Positions 45,901 through 54,216 of a stretch of 64,000 nucleotides of DNA are shown here, in pieces. This stretch comes from FEB-10 sp963710645. GTDB lineage: Bacteria; Acidobacteriota; Thermoanaerobaculia; Thermoanaerobaculales; Sulfomarinibacteraceae. The stretch lies in contig CAVQBD010000001.1 in assembly GCA_963710645.1 (NCBI GenBank), positions 248,001 to 312,000 on the forward strand, in the 5' to 3' direction. Below the pieces are notes generated by a model, which had not been told where the DNA came from, ran no database searches, and saw only the letters and a program-made list of their open reading frames with translations. A program made the translations under genes and the position numbers. Positions within the stretch are counted from its first letter, which is position 1. Every line of letters starts with the position of its first letter.

Positions 45901-46527
45901 GAACTGAGGCTGGAGGCCCGCGAACGGTCGGCGCTTCCCGTATCGGCCGCGGCCTCGTCGCTGGCCCGTGGTCAAATTGAGGTGCCGACCGGCGCTGACC
46001 AGAGCGCGGCGAGGGAGGCTGCCGCAGCGGCGGGGACCGCCGTTCATTGGCTGTTGGAGATTCTCGATCTTGAGTCTGACCTGGCGACGCAAGTCGAGGG
46101 GCGGAGGGACGATGTGCTGGAGCGGGCGGCGGCAGCGGCGCCGGGCGCCGGAGACCTAGCCCGGCGACGGGCCGGCGAGGTGTTGGATGGTTTGCTCGCG
46201 GGCCGCTGTCTGGCCACCCTCTCCGACCTGGGAGATGACGTGGTCGCACGTGAATTGCCTGTTCTGGTGCCGGCCGGTGAGGATGATCCCGCCGTGTCGG
46301 CGATCTTGGGAGTCGCCGATCTGGTCTACCGTCGCAACGGCCGCCTGGTGGTGGCCGACTACAAGACCGATGCCCTCCGCGATGACGACGAAATCGCCGC
46401 GCGGGCAGAACACTACCGTCCCCAGCTGGAACTCTACGCCCGCGCCGTTAGCGAGGCATTGAACCTTCCCGATCCACCGCTGCTGGAGATCTGGTTCCTC
46501 AGTGCCGACCGGATCGTGGAGCTATAG
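42988..46527 (+). CDS. addA: AddA-type UvrD/Rep helicase-nuclease subunit
   Basis: A 1179-residue superfamily 1A helicase with C-terminal nuclease. Walker A GAGTGKT at 32-38, AITFTEAAAAEMAERV (motif Ia), LLVDEFQDTDDTQ (Walker B), VGDPKQSIYGWRRAD (motif III), VHVMTIHGAKGLDFEHV (motif V) and LLYVATTRAKNRLVV (motif VI). Nuclease: LVVADYKTDAL, then YRPQLELYA. Overlap with addB indicates a tightly coupled operon. Large antisense frames here are composition effects. Confidence 0.95.
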   Translation: MTDRRAAALADDENARRFAQTEFHRPLVIEAGAGTGKTALLVARVVAWCVGPGWEQHSEGTDRGAVAREVVEGVVAITFTEAAAAEMAERVAQAFSDLAAGKIPVGVTREMLAMDDDELAARSSELADEVHRLRAQTIHSWCHHLLRAFPLEAGVHPAFEVDGDGARVEEAAAEAVAEALWELPTGPDRTDWEILAAAGVMPVDIADALQRLVSQGASPAALSEDPCAPDAMEEVLGQLRDALEGMTEAGLDALAAAGSKTGRIGTALVGLQRELSEASSEDPSSVAEALARLEDEVRQRLRDWSQGTLTKTEQGLAASESALSGAASELLPLIDGLRNFAPVELGAARRVLAELIRVVTRRLDRTGVATYDDLLRRTARLLESSDGVRYEVRADIEQLLVDEFQDTDDTQCRMIRSLALAGDEPGPGLFIVGDPKQSIYGWRRADLAAYDRFKEEVEAAGGQVCQLVRNFRSTQVILDEVARLVEPVMVRLTGIQPEFQHLEATEERRDALGFDVAQWAPIEHWVTRPADLEDGGLTASAKVDEAIVLEAEAVATDIRRLLDGDHAKPGDIAVLVRSTPSLEPLLDRLREVDVPFEVAREREYYQQREVVETAALVRHVIEPTDQLALLTVLRSDVVGVPDAALAPLWDAGLPGIMAGIDGWNSPMASDLESCIKHAAEAIPDGLPGLDELPNWSATLRTAARTVGHLRQTIREQPPHIFVERLRTLWLNEASASARFLGRFRRSRLERFYGELEGSLAAADGSLAPVARMLRRAVEEGREPQVPTDPDVAVDAVHVMTIHGAKGLDFEHVYLCQIQKGDPKGPGRSTVEFRPGDGGFEYRLFGWPTPGFGVAERRRVERDRAERARLLYVATTRAKNRLVVSGRWQSDGELIPAQEAGSFEDLLAHRVPCSELDERARAGQARWTEADRPVQWVLPALDPEFGKQSERSDEERPPYDLVRVRREAAELAELRLEARERSALPVSAAASSLARGQIEVPTGADQSAAREAAAAAGTAVHWLLEILDLESDLATQVEGRRDDVLERAAAAAPGAGDLARRRAGEVLDGLLAGRCLATLSDLGDDVVARELPVLVPAGEDDPAVSAILGVADLVYRRNGRLVVADYKTDALRDDDEIAARAEHYRPQLELYARAVSEALNLPDPPLLEIWFLSADRIVEL

Positions 46528-46588
46528 CACCGGCAGGTCCGCCACAATTCGAACAGCCGAACTCGCACCGGGGCGGACGAGGAAAATT

Positions 46589-47950
46589 TCAACCCTCTAC
46601 TTTGCGCAATGGAATGCTCAGTCTCGCCTCGCACCCCGGGCCATCCTCTCGATTGCGAACCGAGAGGCTTCCACCGTGCGCTTCGGCGATCTGCCGGCAC
46701 AGAAAGAGCCCGATCCCGGAGCCTTCGACCTTGGTGGTGAAGAAAGGAACAAAGAGGTTGGCCGACTCGGGAAGGCCCTTGCCCGTGTCCAGCACCACCA
46801 CGTCCACCCTGTCCCCGTTGGTCTGCCACGAGATCGATACATTTCCGTTTGTCTCCAGACTCGCCTCAACGGCGTTGCTCACGAGGTTGATGAGCAGCTG
46901 TTCGATCTGGTCCGGATCCACCTCGGCGGTCACGACATCGCCGGCTTCAACGCTGACGGCGAGCCGCGTCTCGAGGGCGGCAGCTCGGCGCACCCAGTCC
47001 CCCACGATCGCCTTGCTGGGCTTTGGCTCGGGCATCTTGGCCAGACGCGAGCAGTCGTTCATGAAGCGGGCCAGGGCCTCCGAGCGCGACGAGATCACCT
47101 CCAGGCCACGGCGGACATCGGAGCGCCAGTCCTCGGGCAGGGGATCGTGCCCCACCAGGCGCTCCATGCTGCCCGCCAGCGACTTTATGGGTGCGAGGGA
47201 GTTGTTGAGTTCGTGGCCGATGACTCGGATGAGCCGTTTCCACGCCTGCAGCTCCTCGGCGCGGAGGGCGCGGCTGACGTCAGAGAGCACAACCAGTTGA
47301 TGGGGCCGTCCGTGCTGCCGGAGGGTGCCCCGCCGCATCTCCCATTTGCCCGAGGTGCTGCCGATGGACAGCTCCACCGTGCGCGACGGAGGTCCCGTGA
47401 GACAGGTGTCCAGGCCCAGTTCGGCGGCGTTTCGTCCGATCACATCTTCGGCCTCGCCCAACAACCGGTCGGCGGCCTCGTTCACCTGGCTCAGCCGTCC
47501 CGAGCCATCAAACGCGAGCACGGCCACGTCGATCTCGCCCATGACCTTGTTCACCAGGGCAGTGGCCTCTAGATCCTCCACACGCTGAGTGCGCAACATC
47601 TCGGCTAGGGCGTTGAGCTCGGTCACTACATCGCCAACAGGGTCCCGCCGTTGCCTGGATCGCAGCCTGAATGAGTAGTCGCCCTCCCGCAAGGCGGCGA
47701 GCAGATTCGAGAAGGTCCGCATGTGGTATCTGGACCTGGCGTTGGCCGCCGCCACGAGCCCGAGCCACGCCGCCACCATGGCCGCGCCAAGCCCGAGCTT
47801 CACAACGGGTGCGATGTCGGCCCGGATCAGCAGGACCGAGGCGAGTAAGATGCCCGGAAGGCCGGAAAGCAGCACCAAAATGAGGACCCGATTGTTTTGG
47901 CCGACTCTGCGGCCTTTGGGGAGGTCCGTCCGCTCGTCCGACGGGCTCAC
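46589..47950 (-). CDS. NtrY/NtrB-like sensor histidine kinase
   Basis: A 453-residue inner-membrane kinase. Two hydrophobic segments near 22-70 are followed by a HAMP-like linker, a PAS-like domain (about 130-215), a HisKA domain with RVIGHELNNSLAPIKSL, and an ATPase domain (LLINLVSNAVEAS, DTGKGLPES, GSGIGLFLCRQIAEAHGG). The GTG start overlaps the sigma-54 regulator stop as GTGA, so they are coupled. It probably phosphorylates that regulator and controls the export operon beside it. Confidence 0.9.
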   Translation of the reverse strand: MSPSDERTDLPKGRRVGQNNRVLILVLLSGLPGILLASVLLIRADIAPVVKLGLGAAMVAAWLGLVAAANARSRYHMRTFSNLLAALREGDYSFRLRSRQRRDPVGDVVTELNALAEMLRTQRVEDLEATALVNKVMGEIDVAVLAFDGSGRLSQVNEAADRLLGEAEDVIGRNAAELGLDTCLTGPPSRTVELSIGSTSGKWEMRRGTLRQHGRPHQLVVLSDVSRALRAEELQAWKRLIRVIGHELNNSLAPIKSLAGSMERLVGHDPLPEDWRSDVRRGLEVISSRSEALARFMNDCSRLAKMPEPKPSKAIVGDWVRRAAALETRLAVSVEAGDVVTAEVDPDQIEQLLINLVSNAVEASLETNGNVSISWQTNGDRVDVVVLDTGKGLPESANLFVPFFTTKVEGSGIGLFLCRQIAEAHGGSLSVRNREDGPGCEARLSIPLRKVEG

Positions 47951-49317
47951 AGCCGGTGTTTTTCCAGCCGGCGATAGAGCGCGCTCCGGCTCAGACCGAG
48001 CGCCTCCGCCGCCTGGCTGATGTTGCCGTCGTAACGCCGCATGGCCTTTTCGATGAGGGTGTGCTCCACCTCCTCCAGGCTCATTTCGTCCAGGCTCGGC
48101 GCCGCAGCTGCACCCGATACAGTCAGCCCCAGCTGGTCGGCCCGGATCGTGTCGTCGGTGGCCATCAGTACGGCGCGTTCCACTACGTGGGCCATCTCGC
48201 GTACGTTGCCCGGCCAGCGGTGGCGCCGCAGCGCGGTCATGGCCGCCTCATCGAAGCCGGTGATGGATTTGCGGTACTTCTCCACGACCCGGCCTAGGAA
48301 GTGCATGGCAAGCAGCGGAATGTCCTCGGGCCGGTCGCGCAGTGGCGGGAGCCGGATTTCCACCGTATTGAGCCGAAAAAGCAGGTCCTCCCGGAACCGA
48401 CCGCCTGAAATCTCGGTGGCCAGCTCCGCATTGGTGGCGGAGAGAATCCTCGTGTCCACCGTGCGCGTCTTGGACGAGCCCACTCGCTCCAACTCGCCGG
48501 TCTCCAGGGTGCGGAGCAACTTGGCCTGCTGATCCAGCGGCACATTGGCGATCTCGTCGAGGAAGAGTGTGCCGCCGTCGGCCATCTCGAAACGCCCGAT
48601 GCGATCGCCCTTGGCGTCGGTGAAGGCGCCACGCACGTGACCGAAGAGTTCGCTGGCAAAGACCCCCTCGGGCAGGCCGCCCACGTTGACCGTGATCAGA
48701 GGCCGGTCGGCACGGGTGGAAACGGCGTGCAGCTGGCGGGCCACAACCTCCTTGCCGGTGCCGTGCTCGCCGGTGATCAGGACGTTTGCGTCTGACGGAC
48801 CGACCCGGGTGATGAGCTCGAATACCGGCTCCATGGCCGGCGAAGACGCGATCAGGGTAGGCGCCGCCTCCGAGAGCAGGGCCGTGTTCTGGGCCTCGAG
48901 TCGATGGCCCCGCCGTAGGGCACGGCCGAGCTCCACCTGGGTCCGCAAGATCGATAGCAGGCGCTCGTTGTCCCAGGGTTTCTCGACGAAGTCCCGGGCT
49001 CCCGAACGGATAGCCTGGACCGCGATCTCCACGCTGCCCCAGGCGGTCATGACCACCACCGGCAGGGTGCTGTCGAGGGCTTGGATCCGGGTCAGGACCT
49101 CGAGACCCTCGACGCCCGAGGTGGTGTCGCGAGCATAGTTGAGGTCGATGAGGGCCACATCGAAATCCCGCTCGGAGACCGCCGAGATGATGGACTCGGG
49201 CGCGTCTGTGGTCTCAACGTGGTAGCCCTCGGGTTTGAGCAGCAGCCTGAGCGACTCCAGCACGTCGGTCTGGTCGTCGGCGATGAGAATGCGGGCGGCG
49301 TCTTTCGATGGTGTCAC
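47947..49317 (-). CDS. Sigma-54-dependent response regulator (NtrC family)
   Basis: A 456-residue activator. Receiver domain with phospho-Asp in FDVALIDLNYARD and Lys in FVEKPWDNE; AAA+ domain with Walker A GEHGTGKE, Walker B GGTLFLDEI and RWPGNVREM; C-terminal Fis helix-turn-helix (NISQAAEALGLSRSALYRRLEKH). The sigma-54 contact loop GAFTGA reads GAFTDA. Two strong -24/-12 sites in the adjacent export operon (54081, 56658) are the obvious targets. Confidence 0.93.
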   Translation of the reverse strand: MTPSKDAARILIADDQTDVLESLRLLLKPEGYHVETTDAPESIISAVSERDFDVALIDLNYARDTTSGVEGLEVLTRIQALDSTLPVVVMTAWGSVEIAVQAIRSGARDFVEKPWDNERLLSILRTQVELGRALRRGHRLEAQNTALLSEAAPTLIASSPAMEPVFELITRVGPSDANVLITGEHGTGKEVVARQLHAVSTRADRPLITVNVGGLPEGVFASELFGHVRGAFTDAKGDRIGRFEMADGGTLFLDEIANVPLDQQAKLLRTLETGELERVGSSKTRTVDTRILSATNAELATEISGGRFREDLLFRLNTVEIRLPPLRDRPEDIPLLAMHFLGRVVEKYRKSITGFDEAAMTALRRHRWPGNVREMAHVVERAVLMATDDTIRADQLGLTVSGAAAAPSLDEMSLEEVEHTLIEKAMRRYDGNISQAAEALGLSRSALYRRLEKHRL

Positions 49318-49347
49318 AACTGCCTCGGCGGTCTCATCCTACCGCAG

Positions 49348-49573
49348 TCACTCGTACCGAAGCGCGATCATCGGGTCGGTCTTGGCGGCTCTGATCTCAG
49401 CCATCGTAGCGACGCCGAAGACGGTGAGTCCAGGGTCGGTCCGACCAACCGCCATTGGGTACGTCGGTGGTTGCCGCGGCCGGATCACCGTGGGTTCTGA
49501 CCACAAAGGTCATGGTGGAGTTGCGTAGCAGAACCCAAATGGCGAACTTGAGGTCTAGGATCAGGCTGTGCAT
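49348..49573 (-). pseudogene. Internally deleted MacB/FtsX-type permease remnant
   Basis: The frame starts as a permease (MHSLILDLKFAIWVLLRNST), jumps to a mid-protein segment (VVRTHGDPAA), and after a frameshift ends with a typical C-terminus (EIRAAKTDPMIALRYE then stop). About 700 residues are missing. It lies between the intact permease and the sigma-54 regulator, so the locus once held another permease gene. Confidence 0.65.
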
Positions 49574-49586
49574 TGTCCTCACCATC

Positions 49587-52019
49587 TCAATCCGAGTTGA
49601 GCAATCTCATTGGTTCGACTTGGACGGCCCTGTAGGCCGGCCACCAGCAGGAAAGGGCCGAGACCACCGCCACCAGGGCAGTGACCCCGAGCAAGACCGT
49701 CGGATCAGAGGAGTTGATCTCGAAGAGCAGGCCGGCGGAGAGCCGGGCCGCGAAGATTGCGCCGATGAGGCCTACTGCGAGCCCTGCCGCCACCGTTGCC
49801 ATACCCTGTCGCATCACCAGCATCATGATCTGCTGCGGCTCGGCACCAAGGGCCATTCGGAGTCCGAATTCCTGCTTCCGCTGACTCGCCCAGTAGAAGA
49901 TCATGCCGTAGATCCCCACGGCTGCCAGAGCTACGGCGACCAGGGCGAAGACGGCGAGTAGGAGAATCGTCAACCGCCGGGGAGCACCAGCTTCGGCGAC
50001 AACCTGCTCCATGGTTCGGAGCTTGGCGATGGGCTGGGCCGAGTCCACGGTCGCCACCGACCTCCGCACAGACTCGACAATGTCCAGTGGGTGCCCCGTC
50101 GTCCTTACGGCGAGCGCCATGGATGGGCTGGAGTGCTGCGCGTGCGGAACGTAAACCAGAGGCGCGGTCGGCACGTCGAAACCAAAATGGCGAACATCGC
50201 CCGCCACTCCAACGATGGTCCGCCACGCGGTTCCCCCGTCCGAGTCACCGAGTTCGATTCTGGAGCCGATCGGGTCCTCGCCCGTCCAGTATTGCTCCGC
50301 GGCCTTCCGGTTGACGATGGCCACCAGCGGTGCCGTGTCGGAATCGCCCGACGAGAACTCCCGGCCAGCGACGAGTTGGATCCCCATGGCTGAAAAATAG
50401 TCAGGGCTTATCCGGCTAAAGTCCAACACCTGGACCTCGTCCGGTCCCGGATCGGGCCGTCCCTCAATTCGAAATCCGCGATCGCCCAGACCGCTGGCCA
50501 AGGGGAGACTGCTCACGGCACCGGCGGCCTCAACCCCCGGGATACTGGCGATCAGTTCCAGCAGTTCCGTGAAGAACGCTGCGCGTTGAAATGGTTCGGG
50601 ATATTCCGTCTCAGGAAGACTGAGCTCGAGGGTCAGGACCTGTTCAGGCTGGAAACCTGGGTCGACATGCTGGAGTCGCGCGAAGCTCTTTATCAGTAAT
50701 CCTGCGCCCACCAACAAAACCACTGCCAGGGCCACCTCGCCGGCGACGAGGCCTCGTCGCAGAGGACCCCGCTGTGCCGCTGGCGACACCTCCCGGCTGC
50801 CCGAGCGAAGATACTGGGCGGGCGACTCTGACGTGGCGAGCACGGCAGGCGCGAGTCCGAACAAGAGACCGGTGGCGATCGACAGCGCCGCGGTGAACAG
50901 AAACACGGGCATGTCGATGCCGACCTCGCCCAGTGGAAGGGCGCCTCCGGGCGAAAGCGACTGGGGGATCTTCAATCCCCAGAACGCAACCAACAGGCCG
51001 AGCGCTCCCCCCGCAAGCGAGAGGACGACGTTTTCGGTCAGGAGTTGGCGCACGATTCGACCCCTGCCGGCGCCGAGGGCGATTCGAGTGGCGATTTCCT
51101 GGCTCCGTTCGGCCGATCTCGACAGCTGGAGGTTGGCCACGTTGGCGCACGCAATGAGGAGTACCAGAGCGACCGCGCCAAGGAGTACCAACAGCGACAG
51201 TCTGTTTGCCCGTACCAGATAGTCGTGAAGGGGCACCACACGTGCATCCCAGTTCCCATTGGCATCGGGGTACTCCGCTGCGAATCGACTCGAGATGTTG
51301 GCGAAGTCGGTCTGTGCGTTCTGGATCGACATGGTCGGCGCGAGCCGCGCGACGACCCGTACCCACCTAGCGCCGCGGACGGTCCCATAGACCGCGAGGT
51401 CGTCGGTCGACACCGCGCGCCACAGATGCACCTTTTCGCCAAGATCGAGTGCCGAGGCGCTCGTCCCTGACCCAATGACGCCGACCACGGCAAAAACCTC
51501 GCCGTCCAGCGTCACCGAGCTGCCGATGACGTCGGGATCTGCGCCAAATCGACTTCGCCATAGGCTTTCGGAGAGCACCACTAAGCGATTCAATTCAATG
51601 ACTTCGTCGGGTGTGAAGCCCGAACCGAGGATCGGCCGCACACCGAGCAGGGAAAAGTAGTTGGCTGAGACGATGGCGCCGTGGACGCGAATCGGCTCGC
51701 CTTGGCCGCTGAGGTTGGCCGTCGTCGACCACCAGGCGGCCATGTCGTCGATCACCGAGTTCTGATCACGAAAGTCCACGAAGTTGACCCACGAAGTGAC
51801 CCCAGGATGCTCGCCCCCGCGGAAGTACTCGCCCACGTACGCAAGCTCTTCGGGCTCGCCAAAAGGCAGTGGTCTGAGAAGAAAACTGTTGACGATGCTG
51901 AAGATCGCGGAGTTGGCTCCGATTCCCAGCGCGAGCGTCATGACCACCACCATCGTGAATGCCGGCCGGTTCTTCAGAATCCTCAGCGCGAAACGGATGT
52001 CTTCCACAACTCCCGTCAT
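49587..52019 (-). CDS. MacB/FtsX-type ABC permease (ADOP family)
   Basis: An 810-residue inner-membrane permease with the Acidobacteriota-type double layout. An N-terminal helix (FTMVVVMTLALGIGANSAIFSIVNSF) is followed by a large periplasmic domain, three helices near 270-400, a second periplasmic domain, and a final helix bundle ending VEPMRLLNSD. Such permeases work with a MacB-like ATPase and an HlyD-type fusion protein to export peptides or small molecules, or act in mechanotransmission. Intact, unlike the three genes upstream of it. Confidence 0.88.
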   Translation of the reverse strand: MTGVVEDIRFALRILKNRPAFTMVVVMTLALGIGANSAIFSIVNSFLLRPLPFGEPEELAYVGEYFRGGEHPGVTSWVNFVDFRDQNSVIDDMAAWWSTTANLSGQGEPIRVHGAIVSANYFSLLGVRPILGSGFTPDEVIELNRLVVLSESLWRSRFGADPDVIGSSVTLDGEVFAVVGVIGSGTSASALDLGEKVHLWRAVSTDDLAVYGTVRGARWVRVVARLAPTMSIQNAQTDFANISSRFAAEYPDANGNWDARVVPLHDYLVRANRLSLLVLLGAVALVLLIACANVANLQLSRSAERSQEIATRIALGAGRGRIVRQLLTENVVLSLAGGALGLLVAFWGLKIPQSLSPGGALPLGEVGIDMPVFLFTAALSIATGLLFGLAPAVLATSESPAQYLRSGSREVSPAAQRGPLRRGLVAGEVALAVVLLVGAGLLIKSFARLQHVDPGFQPEQVLTLELSLPETEYPEPFQRAAFFTELLELIASIPGVEAAGAVSSLPLASGLGDRGFRIEGRPDPGPDEVQVLDFSRISPDYFSAMGIQLVAGREFSSGDSDTAPLVAIVNRKAAEQYWTGEDPIGSRIELGDSDGGTAWRTIVGVAGDVRHFGFDVPTAPLVYVPHAQHSSPSMALAVRTTGHPLDIVESVRRSVATVDSAQPIAKLRTMEQVVAEAGAPRRLTILLLAVFALVAVALAAVGIYGMIFYWASQRKQEFGLRMALGAEPQQIMMLVMRQGMATVAAGLAVGLIGAIFAARLSAGLLFEINSSDPTVLLGVTALVAVVSALSCWWPAYRAVQVEPMRLLNSD

Positions 52020-52062
52020 CGGTGATTCCTCTCCATAGTCCCGCGGTCAGTTGGCAGATTTT

Positions 52063-52782
52063 TCACGAGGCGACGTCGGAACGCAGTTGATCGGTGGTGG
52101 TCTCGTCCACCACCCGGCCGTCGAAGAGGTGGATGGTCCGTTCGGCGTAGTTCAGGTAGCGCGGATCGTGGGTCACCATGCAGATGGTGGTGCCCCGGGT
52201 GGAGCTTGTTCAGCAGATCCATCACCACCTCGCCGTTGCGCGAGTCGAGATTTCCGGTGGGCTCGTCGGCCAGCAGGATCAGCGGTTCGCCCACCAGCGC
52301 CCGGGCCACCGCCACCCGCTGCTGCTGGCCGCCGGAGAGCTGCGAGGGGTAGTGGTTCAGCCGGTGCTCCATGTCCACCAGCTCCAGCGCCTCGCGCACC
52401 ATGCCTTGCGACTTCGGCTGGCGGGGTGTCGCGGTAGACCAGGGGCAGTTCCACGTTCTCGTAGACGGTCAGGTCACCGATCAGGTTGAAGCTCTGGAAG
52501 ATGAATCCGATGGTCTGGTTGCGCAGACGGGCCCGTTCGCGCACGTGAGGTCCTCCGCCGGTGGTCGTCGAGCAGGTACTGGCCCTCGGTGGGGGAGTCC
52601 AGCAGGCCCATGTTGGACAGCAGGGTCGACTTGCCGCACCCCGAGGGGCCGGCGACGGCCACGAACTCGCCTTCGCGGATCTCCAGGTGCACCCCGGACA
52701 GGGCGTGGGTCTCCACCTCGTCGGTGAGGAAGACCTTCTTCAGCCCCACCATCCGGATGAGAGCTGTGGTGCTGTCGGCCAT
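52063..52782 (-). pseudogene. MacB-like ABC ATPase, three frameshifts
   Basis: Reading across frames gives a complete about 238-residue ATPase: GPSGCGKST (Walker A), IGFIFQSFNLIGDLTVYENV (Q loop), LSGGQQQRVAVARAL (signature), LLADEPTGNLDSRN (Walker B), then MVTHDPRYLNYAERTIHLFDGRVV after the last shift. Breaks are near 52550, 52424 (a gggg run) and 52194 (a cccc run). At each, removing one base restores the family sequence. This pattern suits sequencing indels at least as well as real decay. Confidence 0.8.
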
Positions 52783-52802
52783 CGTGTTTCCCCTTTTTGG
52801 TG

Positions 52803-54056
52803 TCAGCGCAAGCGGATGCGGTCGTGATCGTCCCAACGGGAGGTGTCGGATAGGACGACCTGGTCTCCCTCGGTCAGACCACTGACGATTTCGATGGTGT
52901 CCACGGAGGCTCGGCCCAGCTGGACCTGGATCCGTTGGGCGTGGTCGCCGTCCGGCTCGATTCGGTAAAGGCCCATGGCGGTGTTCTCCTGGCTGGAGAC
53001 CGGCCGCCCTACGAATAGGACGTTGGTCAGGTTCTCGATTTCGGATGGTGCCGTCCACCGACATGTCCGGCCGTGCCCCCTCGGGCAGCTCGCTGTCGAG
53101 ACGCACCTCCACGGCCACCGAGCCCTCCTGCACGGCGGGATCAACGCGTGCCACCGTTCCGGCGACGATTCCGTTGCGGGTGTCGACGCTGACCGGCTGT
53201 CCAGGTCGGACGTCGCGAGCGCGTGTGGCAGGAACCCGAAGTTCAGCCTGGAGACGGGTGGGCTCGGCCACTAGGGCCAAAGTTGCGCCGGACTGAACCT
53301 GCTGTCCGATCTCCACCGGAACCTGCTGCACAACGCCGTCGATCCCGGCACGGATGTTGAGCGCGTCTAGCTGTTCCGCGCGCAGGCGGAAGAGGGCACG
53401 CTGCTGCTCCAACTCGGCCTGTTTGGCGGCGAGGAGCGCACGGTTGGACTCGGCGGTGACCTCGACGCGTTCGATTTCGATCTGTCGCTGTGTTGCCAAG
53501 GACTCCGCCACGGCAGCGGACGAGCGCAGTTGGATGTCCGAGATCAGGCCCTTGCCAAAGAGTTCGCGGTCGGCCTCAGCCTGAAGTGTGGCTCGGACAA
53601 ACTCCGCTTCCACAGCCGCGGCCTGGGCCCGTCGGTCGAGCTCCGCCGAACGCAAGCTCATGTTCAGGCTCTGAAGCTCGGCCTCGGTGCGGCGAAGTGC
53701 GTTCTCGGCGTCCACTGCCGCACGTTCAGCCTCCGGGTTGGTGAGCACCAGAAGGACGTCCGAGGCCTGCACCCGCTGCCCGGGATCCACGTGGACCATC
53801 TCCACCTGTCCGGTTGCGGGTGCCGGCACCCATCGGAAGTCTTCGGGCACCAGAGTTCCGTGCCCACGAACCTGGCGGCGAAGGCCCCTCGCTCCACCTC
53901 ACCCAGCCAGACCGTGTTGCGGTCCACACCAGGGGCCGCCGGTTCGAGGCTGGCAACCGCCATTGTGACCAGTACTGCCGTCGCGATTCCGGCTGCTGCG
54001 AGCAGCCACCGCTTGCGGCGTTTTTGTTCGACGACCCCGGTTCGTAATACATCCAT
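52803..54056 (-). pseudogene. HlyD/MacA-like membrane fusion protein, two frameshifts
   Basis: A periplasmic adaptor with one N-terminal helix (RKRWLLAAAGIATAVLVTMAV), a long coiled coil (about residues 95-180) and beta-barrel domains (LRAGIDGVVQQVPVEIGQQV-type lipoyl half). Frame breaks are near 53858 (a G/C seems missing; expected GTLVPEDFRW) and 53043 (one extra base; expected DGTIEIENLTNV). It would link the permeases and ATPase to the periplasm. A sigma-54 promoter lies 25 bases upstream of the ATG at 54056. Confidence 0.8.
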
Positions 54057-54080
54057 GCTCAACTTCCCATCACGGGGTAT

Positions 54081-54096
54081 GGCAAATGCCGTGCCA
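54081..54096 (-). promoter_or_regulatory. Sigma-54 (-24/-12) promoter for the HlyD-like gene
   Basis: On the minus strand the site reads TGGCACGGCATTTGCC, an exact match to the TGGCACG-N4-TTGC consensus. Transcription would start about 12 bases further on, roughly 15 bases before the ATG at 54056. Confidence 0.75.
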
Positions 54097-54216
54097 TAGG
54101 AGGACCACCGTTTGATGCCGGGATTCGCGCCGTGATCGCGCGCTCCTGGAAGTTCACTGTCCGGAATCGAACACCGCGGGCGAAGGGTCTCCAGTTATTC
54201 ACGGCAACTCCTCTGA

